Part shown: positions 35,384 through 47,243 of the stretch, piece by piece
Numbering within the stretch: position 1 is the stretch's first letter
How the letters are laid out: each line of letters begins with the position of its first letter
Source: Epiperipatus broadwayi
Lineage: Eukaryota; Onychophora; Udeonychophora; Euonychophora; Peripatidae
Assembly: GCA_028023455.1 (NCBI GenBank)
Contig: JAQFVV010006275.1
Coordinates: 2,053,279-2,117,278 of the forward strand
Direction: 5' to 3'
DNA length: 64,000 nt
The notes under the pieces: model-generated
The model's database searches: none
Told to the model about the DNA's origin: nothing
What the model saw: the letters and a program-made list of their open reading frames with translations, nothing else
Program-made: the position numbers and the translations under genes

Positions 35384-35512
35384 TTGGAATTATAAAATGC
35401 TATACAATCCAATTTGTGATACACGCACCTGCTATAATTCATGTATTGAACTATAAAATGCTATACATTTAATTTATATCACACACACACCTGTTAAATT
35501 TTATGTATTTGA
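35384..35512. repeat. ~65-bp tandem duplication
   Basis: ACTATAAAATGCTATACA recurs (35389 and 35452 regions), followed each time by AATTTAT/TTGTGATACACxCACCTG(C/T)TA and TATGTATT. Two copies, moderately diverged, the second with a CA expansion. Confidence 0.7.
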
Positions 35513-35939
35513 TGAATAATGTATTATTTAATTTTATCGTTATATGAACTTGCATGTGAAGTTCATAAGTTATATTTTATTAAGTTTAAATTAATAGGGG
35601 TTGAATAAAATATTTATTCAAGAGAATAGCGCTTGCGAAAAAGCTTGAAAAGTACTAAATGAATTCATGAGATGTATCAATCTGTATGAGGTATTTTGTG
35701 AGTCTTTCCAGATTTATATTCCTATACTAATATTACTTATACTATATTACCTATGTTTTATTTTAAGCAAGATAAGTTAGTACATTAGTTGTCCTGATTA
35801 GTGTAACATTTTATTAAGCAAGAACCCACATTTGCTAAAGTGTTAGTGTTTTTCTGAATGGTCAGAATAACTGAGGAGGATGATTTTGCACTTTAATGTG
35901 AAGTAAATAGTAATGTTGTTTTAGAATGTTAAAAGGCAT

Positions 35940-36036
35940 TAATCTGTGCTGGTGGTTAATCCGCAGATTACTTAATTGCCATTTTTTGTATTTTACACTC
36001 ATTCCTGCGCTGGTGGTTAATCCGCGGAATGGTGTA
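35940..36036. other. Two hairpins with identical loop and different stems
   Basis: Hairpin 1 (35940-35970): TAATCTGTG / CGCAGATTA, 9 pairs with one G-T. Hairpin 2 (35994-36036): TACAC, bulged T, CATTCC, bulged T, GCG / CGC GGAATG GTGTA, 14 pairs. Both present exactly the same 13-nt loop, CTGGTGGTTAATC. The stem sequences differ but each remains complementary, which looks like covariation around a conserved loop. I do not recognise the family. Confidence 0.75.
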
Positions 36037-37639
36037 CTTGTACTTATCGCTTTATGAAGGTGTATAAATCCACCAAAGTGTTTAGTGTTATTTAATTCCT
36101 ACGTGTAGATGAATACATCCACAGGAATATGTTTGCTTCACAGATATAAGTTGGGCAAAGTATTTTAGTTGATCTGCTAAATCATCTTCTTTCAAGTGTA
36201 AGTAGAATTTATAAGTTAGATTATTAAATTGTAGCAGGACACTCTATTCAAGTTACTTCATGATAATTAACTGTTGGTTGATTATTATTTACCGGAATGT
36301 AAGTTTACATTTTCACTTTATTTAATGATTACATTATAGCTAAATCCTACAGACATAATATTATTTATTATATGATTATAAGTTTACGGTAGGGATTTAT
36401 TGAATCTGGAAATGACGTTAAATATTTCATGAGTTTGATGCTGAATTTCGTATAATCTCATCAATATTCATTATATTAGATTGAAATAAGGCATGATTAG
36501 ATTTTAAAACTGTACCTATGAGATGTTATTGAAGAAAGTCACTGGAATTATCATTTATTTATTTTATTTGTTTATTTATGTCTTTAATTATAACATTGGA
36601 ATTAATTACTTATTATTCATAAATTTGTCAATAAAAGTTGATTTATAATTAAACTTACTGTGCCGTTGCTATGTGTCATTCATAAAATCAGAAATCATAA
36701 ACTTTGGATAGAGCATACATTAAAGAGCATACATTGAAGAGCATACATTATAGAGCATACCTTGAATTACATATTATCGTCAACATGATATAAGAGTTTA
36801 TAAATATTTTTTTTGAGAAAACATTTAGATGCTTTTCGTCTTTGGTAGTTTATGATGTGTAAGGTACAATAAAATCCCATTTACCTTTTCCATCATTTTG
36901 GCTTTGCGTAGTTGATTCTAGTATAAAATATAAATTAATTATTAAACTTGTAAACAGATTTACCAGATAATGACATGATTGAATATATTTACTTAACGTT
37001 TTTAAATTGTCATTTGTCAGTATAATAAGAGTCTCAATAATATATTAAACTATAAAAAAAGAACCCAAGTATTTATATTTATTTATTGCAAAGCTTTACC
37101 TGGACTAGCATTCGTATTAAAAATCATATAGATGGTTTAAAATTTCATAATCTTATGTAGTTCCACAAATTATGCCATCTTGTACATGGTCGGCCATAGG
37201 GTCGCATACCATAAAAATCGCAAATTAAGGTTTAAAAGTAATAACATTCCACTTATAATTTGTATAATGTATTTTATCATACTACTATGATAGGTCTTTG
37301 CGGTACACCCTGGCTGCGATCAAATTAAATCATAAAAGTTTATGTTAGATCATTAGTTTGGTCTATGGTAAGTTGCTCCAGATGTTGATTGTGGTCTTTG
37401 GTGCATAAAATAGATAGCATGATATGCTTTTGGTTACAGCTCTTAATAGCTGACAATGTGCAGCGGGAGTTGATCAGTGATCAAGGTTACAATTCTTAGT
37501 GCACTTATGTTTTGGTGATATTACGTAGTTGGGACACAATCAAATGGTTACAATTTTTGGTGCCGCAACGAGTTCGGCACGATAGGTAGTTGAGAGGGCA
37601 AGGGCCCTCGATGGCTATAGTTGGCCACGAGAAGATTTA
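36037..37639. other. Unassigned; short tandem array and possible LTR edge
   Basis: At 36714-36765 the unit GAGCATACATT with a few bases repeats four times. From about 37290 to 37640 the composition is more mixed. The text GGTTACAATTTTTGGTGCCGC at about 37546-37566 resembles an LTR 3' end (ACA) followed by a tRNA primer-binding site of the TGGTGCCG type, but neither a matching LTR nor gag/pol was found. Confidence 0.3.
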
Positions 37640-37930
37640 CGGTCACAATATATATATATATACTGAACAGTAATAAAGATATGTGTAAGAGATTGTGATC
37701 TAGACCAATTGATGAGTGCTGGTTCAGCATAAAATGTGCATCATGGAGATCATAGATCTTTTTTATATGACTTTGATCATATGTTTGTGATTACATCCCT
37801 CCACAAGGTGTTAAAAGCAGATAGAAAACAGTCCCTATCTTGCTGGAGAGTGGTATAGTAGAAATTACACTACAGAAATATTATTCATTAAATGGATAAT
37901 CTCTAATCTAATGATTGACTAATAAAAATA
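37640..37930 (+). repeat. Family 2 hammerhead repeat, plus copy
   Basis: The unit runs from the TATATATATATACTGAACAG block through AGATATGTGTAAGAGATTG, the hammerhead (37703-37780), TCATATGTTTGTGATTACATC, TCCACAAGGTGTTAAAAGC, AGAGTGGTATAGTAGAAATT and ATTATTCATTAAATGGATAATC. It is the most continuous single-orientation copy of this family in the window and was used to order the blocks. Confidence 0.75.
37703..37780 (+). ncRNA. Hammerhead ribozyme, family 2, decayed
   Basis: GACCAAT, TGATGAG (first C of the core now T), stem II GTGCTG-GTT-CAGCAT, AAAATGTG, ~30-nt loop, TATGAC in place of CACGTC, then TTTGATCATATG. Core C3, G12 and the cleavage triplet are all changed, so it should be inactive. 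Stem II and the overall spacing persist. Confidence 0.55.
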
Positions 37931-38104
37931 TTAATACAATTCCAACCAGTGTTTTAATTATTATGGTTTTTTTCAAGGGTTTACACTGCATAAAACTTTA
38001 GTAGAAATGTACTCTAAAAGGTCTGAATAAAATGGGAGGGGGTGGGTGGGTAGATATTTTTGGGATGGTAAATTGCACATATGTAATATACAAAAATTTT
38101 TTTC

Positions 38105-38300
38105 CAGATATTTCACAGTAACAACTTTCTCCACACAGTAGTGCCACTTGATGCAAGCTATACTAATCACTAAATCCACCCCACCCCCCAGATATTTTCA
38201 CAGTAACAACTTATTCTACACAATAGTGGCACTTGATGCAAGTTGTAGTAATCAGATACTTATACTGGTTGGCATTATTGTGTGGGAAAAGTTGCTATTG
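38105..38300. repeat. Inverted end fragments of the 13-kb hammerhead family
   Basis: CACAGTAACAACTTTCTCC, ACACAGTAGTGCCACTTGATGC and a TACTAATCAC tract occur at 38113-38170, again at 38198-38255 as a direct repeat, and an opposite-strand partner (GTGTGGGAAAAGTTGCTATTG) lies at 38280-38300. The GTAGTGCCACT..TGCAAGC block equals the edge of the 12.9-14.1 kb units. No hammerhead is retained. Confidence 0.6.
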
Positions 38301-39149
38301 TTTTAATGGCTTGTGTAACTATAAGAAAAAATCATTATGTGATGTTTTAATGATTTTTAATATCCCATAATACATTTGTATTTTATGTTTGTTTACATTT
38401 TTGAAAAAGACTGTAATTAATGATGAAATATTGAGCAAGAGTTTTAATTTTCATAATATTGATTCAGTAAGTATAAATAAAGGTTTTTGATCAAAGAAAA
38501 TGATGATTGGAACTTTATTCATTTTTTTAATCATATGAAATGAATCACATTTAATAGCCCTGTGTAGTTTATAGTAGTGGTAGAGAGGCAAAGTCTAGAG
38601 TTCAAGATCCATGGAACACCTCAATTCTATCACTGTCAAAGTTTGAACTTCATCTGTTTTTATATAAACTCCCAACAAATAAACTTTTGGTTTATTATTT
38701 TTTTAATAAAGTTTATTAGAAAGTGAATAATAGCCACTTTTTTTGTATGTAAATACCTTTTGCAATATTATAGGGTCCACCAAAATGACACTCCTCATCA
38801 TTAGTATTACTTCTAAAATTTATGACTCTTACTTCATGTATTGGGACTAAAAGAGGTTAGTATGAAAAATACTTATAAACCATCTTATGATTTGTAAATG
38901 ACTGTGGAAATCTTAAATGAGTAGCTTATATATAATCCTATCATCAGATCCATTGGTGCTGTCTAAAGAGCAAAAGATTCTGTGATTAATTTTCAACAGA
39001 CAAAAATGTTTTACCAAGTGAGTACTGCTATATTGAAAATTTATTTTCTTGCTTGAAAGATACATGATTTTTAAAGCAACTTAGAAATCATGGTTTCACT
39101 ATTTATAGGTGTGTAATACTTTTTTCAATTATTCCCAGTTTATCAATAT
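38301..39149. other. AT-rich, nothing recognised
   Basis: No ORF, RNA or repeat copy identified before the LINE relic. Confidence 0.4.
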
Positions 39150-41080
39150 CTTACAAGAATATTGAGAATGCAAGTTAGCTCTAAATCAGTCTTTAATATA
39201 ATATGTTTATATTCTATGGAGTATTTTTCTTTTGTATGTGTCTTCCATACTAATAAAATTAGGGTACTTATTTTTTGATCAACATTCATTCTATAGATAT
39301 AGTTGAAACTCTGAATTCCCATTTTAATCAACAAAATACTTTTTAGAAAACTGCTGTAAAATTTTTTGGAGATCTTCTTAGTAACACTATTTAATCTAAT
39401 CATTGATGTTTCACTTTGATAAATGACAATATTTATATCTTGTTGTTTCAAAGATTTAACCATTGTAGGAATACAAATGCCATTTTATAATCTACAAATT
39501 CAAAACATAATGATCACATTATACTTAGAAATACTTTCATTAGCTTCTCTTAATAATTAAATGCAAACCTTGATTGAAACAACTTTGGTTTTTGAGTCAT
39601 AACTTTTCACTGCAGATGAAATGAAATTGTTTTGCTGAAAATCTTGTATAGTACTGAAAGAAATCTGATAAACTTCTTTTTCACTTTTTTACATACCAAT
39701 ATTATTCTTTTTCCAACTATTTTGTTATATCTTTATAAATTTAAACATTTGGTATAGAGTTTCACTCTATTTTCTCAGCTGCTTTTTTAAAGATATTAAT
39801 AATAATTCCATTATTTCTGGCAGTTTTTTCTTCTTTATAGATTTAATTGCTTGTTTCACTTCTTCATTTAAAATGCATTGTAGGAGTTACTTTGTTTTCT
39901 TGCTCTTTGCTACTTTTTGTAAAAGTTTTCTGCACATTTCGTAATGTTGTCCTTTTTAATAATAATTTCATCTTTTTTTAATTGTTGTAAAAACTTTTTT
40001 TTGACTTGTTTTACTCTTTTGAGAATTTTGTTCCTTTCTGTAACTTTCCTCACCAATTCACAATTATTTTCTTATATCATTATTGACTATTTTTCATACC
40101 AATTTACTGAACTCTAGAATTATTCTTAATGAACCATTTTTGAATATTTTTATATATTTTTTTTCATACATTATCTTGCCTCAAGTGAAAATTTACTGAT
40201 GATTGCTATTTTTTTGTATGAGGTATTTTTTGTTGCAGCTTTTTAAGTATCAGTTATCTTCTTACTGATTTCATCCACATTAGAATAATCTTCAAAATCT
40301 ATTAATATTTTTAAATGATTGGAAAGTTCTACTTTAAATTCACTGGAGTATTTCTGAATATTGGAAATACCAACTATTCATATTATCATTCTTAATATCT
40401 TTTTCTCTTTAGCTTTTCAGTAACATATATCACAGTAAGTGATGATTACTTTTTGTGATGAATCTATTAAAACGTTATAATCTTAAAATACATATTTCAG
40501 TTAAATAAAATATAATTCAATTTTCCTTACATTCATTTAGATGCTTTCATGTCCACTTCCATTTAACATTTTTTCAAAGAAAGAATTTGTAATATACTTT
40601 TTATTTTTTTCTGCAGATTCCACAAATCTGTGTCTTCTTTCATTTCTATCTCCATAACCACATTAATTCACAGTAACATCATCTTTCAATTATTTTTTAA
40701 TTATAGCATTAAATACTTATATAATAATTTTTAAATGTTATTTTGCCTGATCAAAAATATTTTGAATATCATATAAAAATCCTCTACTTCATCTAAATGA
40801 AATAGTGATACCAAATTCATATTTATTATCTTTCATAAATAATTACTCTTGCCATTATCTCTATAAATAAATTCAAAATGTTGTTTCATTTTTTATTTAT
40901 AATGAATTCAACTTTACTTATACTTTCAATATTTCTACCTTAAATCAATTATCTCATCACCTTTTTTTAAAAAAATCACAAAGTTCAACAATGTCTCACT
41001 TAATATTAGATCTTTTTTTTCTTCTAGTCTATGCAATTTTCCTTCATTTGAAAAGGGTTTGCAGTTGTAGATAGCTAAAT
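39150..41080 (-). pseudogene. RTE-type LINE relic with APE endonuclease N-terminus
   Basis: The longest copy in the window, minus strand. Near 41080-40950 it reads LAIYNCKPFSNEGKLHRLEEKKDLI, then ETLLNFVIFLKKGDEIIDLR, the start of an APE-like endonuclease (NCRTL-type opening). Around 40280-39950 there are VDEISKKITDT and runs of Lys-rich linker. At 39900-39140 are remnants of the RT, including the tract equal to SPKLFYSSF...ILLIKMGIQ, which aligns with 24961-25030. The order endonuclease then RT fits RTE. It is much older than the 24-kb and 63-kb copies: stops, frameshifts and AT-drift are frequent, and catalytic residues are not readable. Confidence 0.7.
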
Positions 41081-41394
41081 AAAAGGATCATCACTGAATG
41101 GCAACTTGAATCCACAATTAGGAGATTCTTATTTTCTGCCTTCAGTTGCCAATGACTTTACATTCTCCTGGGAATAAGTGCATGATTTAATTTTGCCTGT
41201 TGCGATTGTAAAAACTTAAAAAGAAGATCATTACACACACAAACACATTTATCTTGCTTTTAAATAAATTCAAACAATGTTTCAATTCAAAACTATAGTA
41301 AATTGAGAAGAAAGATCGTGGTGTTTCTTAATTTTGAATTTAAGAGGTAAAAAATAAATAAACTCATCATACCTGCTGAAGAAAAATAACTTTC

Positions 41395-41507
41395 AAGCGT
41401 TGTTAGCCGAGAGGTCATCGCAGCCGCCTTGTAAGCAAGTAGTTGGTTACAGACGGTTATGGTTTCGCGTCCCGGACGATGCTATGACATATGGAAAAAA
41501 AAAAAAA
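41395..41507 (+). repeat. tRNA-derived SINE (CGTTG family)
   Basis: CGTTGTTAGCCGAGAGGTCA (box A), GCAGCCGCCTTGTAAGC, box B GGTTTCGCGTCCCGGAC, then GATGCTATGACATATG and a 13-A tail. It is among the best-preserved family members here. It lies just upstream of the LINE relic's 5' end, in opposite orientation. Confidence 0.88.
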
Positions 41508-41973
41508 CTTGGTGTTTTGGTTTTCAATTACACATTTCATTTCAAGTTGTAATAACGTTTTATTCATTAATATTAGATTATTAAAGTAGTTCGTGGTTTA
41601 ATTTCTATTTGAGGTGAAACTATTAAACATTTACATTTTGAAAACAAACTTTTTAATTTTAGAAGGAACTTTATTCAAGAAAATATATATCTATAGATAT
41701 TTTAATTTAAAGGATATATATACACAGATATTTCAGTTTTAAAAAAAATTATACAAAACTAATCAAAGAATACTACAATGAGTACTTTCAATAGTATTCA
41801 GTGAATTATACTATTATTAAGAACATTTACAATAAAATAGGAAACAGGAAAGACATCACACTAAAGGTTTAATCGTTTGACAGTATCATCAGGCATCAAT
41901 CTTTATATATGTTGCACACACAAACTCATAAAACTTGCATCTTAGAAGATAAATCGGATGAAATATATAAATA

Positions 41974-42632
41974 GTGTGTTATTCTGTATCTCTTTTACTG
42001 ATTTTCAAGTATAGTGCTGATTTTAGTTTAAACAGTGACCAAGTTGAAGCAAAAATATCTGGTGGTGCTAGCATGTTATCCCTTTCTTTTATTTTTTCTA
42101 GCTTGTGGTGGAAAGTGTTGTGTTTTTGTTTTGCATTGTAGTCGAAATTGAATTTACATCTGGTGTACCAATATGCATACAAGCTAAATGTCGCTGCTCT
42201 TATTGTTGGGATTGCATTTTTTTTGTATACCTGGAGAATTTTTGCCATTGTTGTGTCTTTCTGATGGTAGTTATTTATCATTATTTGTCTTATCTTTTCC
42301 AAGCCCAGACAATCGTTTAGAAAATGATGTTGTGTTTCTTCTTCTCTTTGGCACAATCTGCACAGTGGGTCTATTTTCGTAAAGAACCTTTTAAAATGGA
42401 TGAAGTGTGATGTAGGCAAGGCATTCAGATTTACTTTGACTATGAAGTCGAAGAATTTAGGCTCCAGGTACCAATTTTTATATTTTTTTAGGAGCTGTGC
42501 ATTGTTTATTTCAAGGACCATTTTGTTGTTGATATCTTGTTGTGTCTGCTCTATTAGGCTATGTATGTGCCAGTATGTGTATTTAATTGGGTTAGACAGG
42601 AAAATCAGTAAAAGAGATACAGAATAACACAG
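41974..42632. repeat. 31-bp inverted repeat bounding the LINE fragment
   Basis: The text GTGTTATTCTGTATCTCTTT plus TACTGATTTT at 41976-42005 is repeated as its reverse complement at 42601-42630. Both copies encode the same last residues (KISKRDTE then stop), one on each strand, and the plus copy runs into AACACAGCT and a 12-A tail at 42636-42647. The structure fits an inverted insertion by twin priming during LINE integration. Confidence 0.85.
41979..42599 (-). pseudogene. LINE ORF2 C-terminal fragment with CCHC-like knuckle
   Basis: The frame is open from 42599 to 41979 (207 codons; the first ATG at 42521 is incidental because the homologous text continues upstream as LSNPIKYTYWHIHSLIEQTQQ). 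Near residue 55 of the ATG-started frame is CRLCQREEETQHHFLNDC, a Cx2Cx7-8Hx4-5C knuckle typical of the region after the RT in many LINEs, followed by a W/Y-rich helical tail (YAYWYTRCKFNFDYN). The absence of stops suggests a young or conserved fragment. RT is missing. It is bounded by a 31-bp inverted repeat that duplicates its own 3' end. It is a different LINE type from the RTE copies. Confidence 0.75.
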
Positions 42633-43094
42633 CTAAAAAAAAAAAAGAACACAATACACCAAAACCAGCAGAACACACATGACGGTGTCCATCAACATAA
42701 TGTATATATAAAAAAAATTAGACAAGCTGAATTCAGGCAACTTTTGATGCCTTAAGAGTAGCAAAAACACAACATAAGGAACTCAAGAGAAGGCTTTTTC
42801 TCTCATATATCTGTGAACAAACTTATGCCCAACAGAACTGTTTAGACACAGGAACAGACTTATGCTTACTGTGTTTAAGCCCAATCTTACCTATATAATC
42901 ACTGTTTTTAATCAATAAAGTATGCTTTGAAACATATAAATAGTGTATTTAGATTTTATAATGAATTAGATTGAAAGCTCAAGAAAAAAAATATATTTCT
43001 TAAAATTTGATCTGCTTATTTCGCTTGATAATTTTATACAATAATTTGTCTTTATGACTTGTTTTTCCATGGCTATAAATCAAATCTCAGAATA

Positions 43095-43945
43095 TATTAA
43101 ACAGAAAGCAAAACTCTCAATGCAGTAACACCACTCAGTGCAAGCCATAATAGTCAATGGATGCAAGAAGGTATGTATGTAAAATCCATATATAGTATCT
43201 ATTCCAATATCCTCAGACTAGTTTTTAGCTTTGGCTTTTATCAGTGAGGAGCCTTGGATCTGAGAGTACTGCATCTAGACTTTAGGATCAAATGCAATCC
43301 TTCAGCAATCTCCATTTATCTCTTTAGTTAATTATAAAGTTTTAAGTCCAAAATGAAAATGCAATAATGTTTTCAAGCTCATTTGCTTGTATAATCATAT
43401 AGATCTGAACTTATTTCAGCATCTATACATTTTGGTGTCTTTGGTTCTCACCACAATCTTTTTGGGCAGGATTAGTATTAAACCACTAAACATCTCATGA
43501 TTACAATTTTTTATGCATACACAAATTGTTAACACTGAGGTAAAATTCTCCATACAATAGCACCACTAAGGCAGGCCATAGTAATTAAATGGATACTAGA
43601 AGATTTATGCATAAACTCCCTATCTAAGGCATATTCCTCCAATATCCTCAGATTAACTTTTAGCTTATGGTTTTTATCAGTGAGGAACCTTGGATCTGAG
43701 AGCACTACACCTAATCTTTAGGATCTAGTGTATTCCTTCAGTGTAAACCATAGTAATCAATGGATGTAGGAAGGTTTCTTCATAAAATCCCTATCTAGTA
43801 CCTACTCATCCAATATCCCCAGACTAGTTTCTAACTTGTGGTTTTCATTAGTGAGGAGTAGGCACTAGATGGGGATTTTGATACACAACATTTAGCATCC
43901 ATTGATTACTATGGCTTGCACTGGGTGGAGCCACCATTTGGATGA
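43095..43945 (-). repeat. Diverged array of the 13-kb hammerhead family
   Basis: Three ribozyme-bearing segments (about 43213-43258, 43650-43692 and 43816-43858) lie within units sharing the TTTTGGTGTCTTTGG, GGATCTGAGAGCACTACACC and AATCAATGGATG blocks with 13.1-13.9 kb. Minus-strand cores are degraded: CTGATAA in place of CTGATGA and AAAA in place of GAAA in the first; CTGATAA with the GTC lost in the second; CTAATGA with GAAA and GTC kept in the third. The stem I pairing strand TGGGGAT or TGAGGAT is retained. This is an old tandem array, longer ago inactivated than the 13-kb one. Confidence 0.7.
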
Positions 43946-44640
43946 GTGATAAAGGTGGTATGGTATGCAGAAGATTTGGATAAAAAAATTATGTCAGTCT
44001 ACTTATACAAAAAATGGGATGATTATGTTAGGAGAATTGTTGAGTGTTATAGTGATAATGAATAGGATAGAAGAATACATGCCTTAATAAAGAATAGGGA
44101 GTTGGAGAGATAGAGAACTAGTATGAAGAGTAAAAAGTTTAAATATATGTAGAAGTAAATGGAATATTGGGTGTGAGTTAATTTATGTTAATAGCAAGGA
44201 AAGTAGTTTATTGTTTAAGGCTCATATAGGATCTTTAGGAACAAAGGAATATACTCATAAATGAAAAAATGTGGGTGATTTAGTCTGCAAGTTATGTAAG
44301 GAATGCATAGAAATATTAGGCATCTATTAATTGAATGTAAATGCTTGAAAGTAGAAAGGGCACAGATAATGAAATTGTGGGAAAATAAATATAAACAAAG
44401 TGATTATATAGAAAATGAATTCTTGGTTTTTATAAATTTGGAAAAGATAAGGGGGATTTAGGTATAAAGGCTATGGAGTTGACAAAGGTTATGTTGTGGA
44501 AATGTAATGGAGAAGGATTTGGGAGGGGGGTATGGAAAGGAAAAGTATTGTGTCTAACAGGTTTCTCTGGGTATAGTGGCTGAGAGATTCTGACTCTGTA
44601 TAAGAAGTCACAGTGCACCACATCACATTTTAACAGATTG
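43946..44640 (+). pseudogene. LINE C-terminal relic
   Basis: Plus-strand tracts with frameshifts: near 44270-44340 DLVCKLCKE then, in another frame, RHLLIECKCLKVERAQIMKLWENKY, a CxxC...H...C knuckle and following helix like those after LINE RT domains. Downstream is DYIENEFLVFINLEKIRG. It is broken by stops and cannot be assigned to a clade. The minus-strand ORF at 44430-44621 is a shadow. Confidence 0.5.
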
Positions 44641-44956
44641 TATAAATATAAAAATACTAGTTGTGTGAAGTTTTAGTGGTTTAAATGCAGTATAGAAAAA
44701 TTTGTGCTTGCTTTGAAAATATGCATAGTGGGACAAAAGAAAAGTGAATGAATACAAATTTTATTTAACATTTTTTCAAGCTAAAGCAAAAATCATATTT
44801 TAACAATAAACATTTTTTAAAAGTACATAATATTTTTCACTTTTTAGTCATTTTTAGTAACTACTAATTGGTTATTGATAATATAATCATTTATAAAAAT
44901 ATATTGATCAGTATGGTTTTCTATAGGATTTTTCTGGAACAGTGTCATACAATATT

Positions 44957-45680
44957 ATTATGTAATTAGATACCAACCAGTAACCACCTAAACATTCACA
45001 GTAAAAATAGTAATCAATATTTCTCACTGCTGTCAAGGCAACCTTCTCACCTTTTAATAGCAAGAATGGAAATCCGTTCTTACTAATGGTCCATTGAATA
45101 TATATGGACACTTAAAAATTGCAACTTGACTACAGAGTATGAAATATTGATACAATGAAGTTTAAATAAACCTCTTTAAACATGAAATAAACATGTCACT
45201 GTAATGCAGACTAATAAATAGTCAATTATAACATTACAAACTGCAATACTTTTAAATTGCTCATGTACTATTTAAATAATAAGTGAAACAATGCTTAAAG
45301 CTAATTGGGATAATTAGTAATCATTAGAAACCACCAGTAACCACATACACATTCACAATAATGATAGTAATCATATATATGGACACTTAAAGATTGCAAC
45401 TTGACTACAGAGCAATTTAAAAATATTGCAGTTTGTAATGTTATAATTGATTATTTATTAGTCTGCATTACAGTGACATGTTTATTTCATGTTTAAAGAG
45501 GTTTATTTAAACTTCATTGTATCAATATTTCATACTCTGTAGTCAAGTTGCAATCTTTAAGTATCCATATATATTCAATGGACCATTAGTAAGAATGGAT
45601 TTCCATTCTTGCTAATATTGATTACTATTTTTACTGTAAATGTTTAGGTGGTTACTGGTTGGTATCTAATTACATCATCA
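44957..45680. repeat. ~720-bp palindromic fold-back element
   Basis: Arms 44957-45260 and 45405-45674 are reverse complements with very few differences (for example TAGATACCAACCAGTAACC at the left edge against GGTTACTGGTTGGTATCTA at the right). The left arm has a ~40-bp extra block near 45024-45060. The spacer 45261-45404 holds a shorter third copy of arm sequence. There is no coding potential. Near-identity of the arms indicates recent origin or gene conversion. Confidence 0.88.
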
Positions 45681-47243
45681 TCCCATTTAGCTTTAAGCAC
45701 TATTTCACTTATTATTTCTAAATATTATTATGGTATACTTCTAGCACATTTTTTGATTATTAAATTAAAAAATAAAGCACCGATTACAATGTAAAGCAAT
45801 GCAACTTCTTTTTATTTGATTTTTTTTTTCTCAAATAGTTCTGTTAATTTTTGTTGTTCTTCCCACATATTTAAAAGTAAATAAATTAAAACACCCTTCT
45901 TAAAATATATTTACCAAAAATAACTGATTTTTGCCAAACTATTCTTTATTTTTGTAAATTTGATTGTTAGGATAATCTAATTGATGGAGATTCTGATAAA
46001 CTACAAGAAATTTGAGTAATATGTATATATAAAAGTTATAACTCAAGATTCAAAAACATTCTAGGATTATGAATCCAAACCAACATAATTATGTTATTAC
46101 ATAAGTCTGACAGTAGTCTAGAAACTATACATTTTAATGCTCATTTTATGTTATCTATAGGAATCTTTTATTCTTTGTTTATAATGATATATACCTACCA
46201 AAATGTTACATGTCTTTCTCTGCTTATATTCATAATCTGATTAGTAGCAGTAATTCATTATATTCTGTTTATTCCAGGGTCAACTAATGTAAGCTTAATA
46301 ATGTTAACTTGTAGCATTTGATTTGTGGCTGGTAATCATGATCAGTTTTAGCTTGGCTTCTTGTTTTTATTATTTTCAATGAAGAAGAAAAGCATATATT
46401 AAAATTAATTTAATTTTTTTACTAGGCTAGACTAGTTGAAATTGTTTAAATTTCCATCAATAATGGCTATATATATATATAGTTGTATCACTGCAAAATT
46501 TTATTTAGATATGCGTAAATAAATAGCATAGATGTGTATATAATTGGGAAACATATTACTAGAATTATTCACTAAAATTATTAACATTATTTGAAGCACA
46601 ACATGAAACATTAAACACATACTTATATATATATTGTAACCAATTGGGCTACATGGCACAAAATAACATAGTGTGTGTGTTGCACAAAGTTGAAAGGAAA
46701 AGTAGAAATAAACACAGACAAAAATTTTTAGTAGATATTTTCTATCTTCCTGGAATAGCAAGAATAGTAAAAGATTAAATAATTCTGAATTTAAAATAAA
46801 ATTTCATTATGAAATAAATAGTTAAATAGGTCTAAATAAATATTAATATTATATTCTGATCTTGAATTTAAAAACAAGCATGCTTTATTTTTGAAATCTT
46901 TTAATTAAAGCTTGTATACATTTCACTATCCAGTTAAAAATCTTTGTAGGTTATACTTTGGTAAAACTGTCAAACTTACTTTCAAAGGGATTAGAAAGAT
47001 AAGAAGAAAAGAGTTTAAAATGTGTTTTATCACCACAGATGACTTATAAAAAGAGTTGATAAGAAGATTAGAACAGTTTGGTTTTAATATTTTTGAGAAA
47101 GAGTTGACTAATAGCTAGCTGCAAAGTTGGCTAAAATATTTTGTGAAGTAGTTAGCTGCAGCTGTTGGTAGCTAGCTGTAGCCAAATAGCTGGCTGCAAA
47201 GCTCATTTCCAGAGTTATACAGAGCTACCATGAAGATGTAAGA
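45681..47243. other. AT-rich; AGCT-rich short repeats at 47110-47210
   Basis: Unassigned AT-rich DNA. At 47110-47210 the words TAGCTAGCTGCA, TTAGCTGCAGCT, GTAGCTAGCTGTAGCC and TAGCTGGCTGCAAAG repeat imperfectly. No coding feature. Confidence 0.4.

Noticed and set aside
42105-42627. Three plus-strand ORFs of 64-75 codons
   Set aside because: Antisense shadows of the LINE C-terminal frame on the minus strand.
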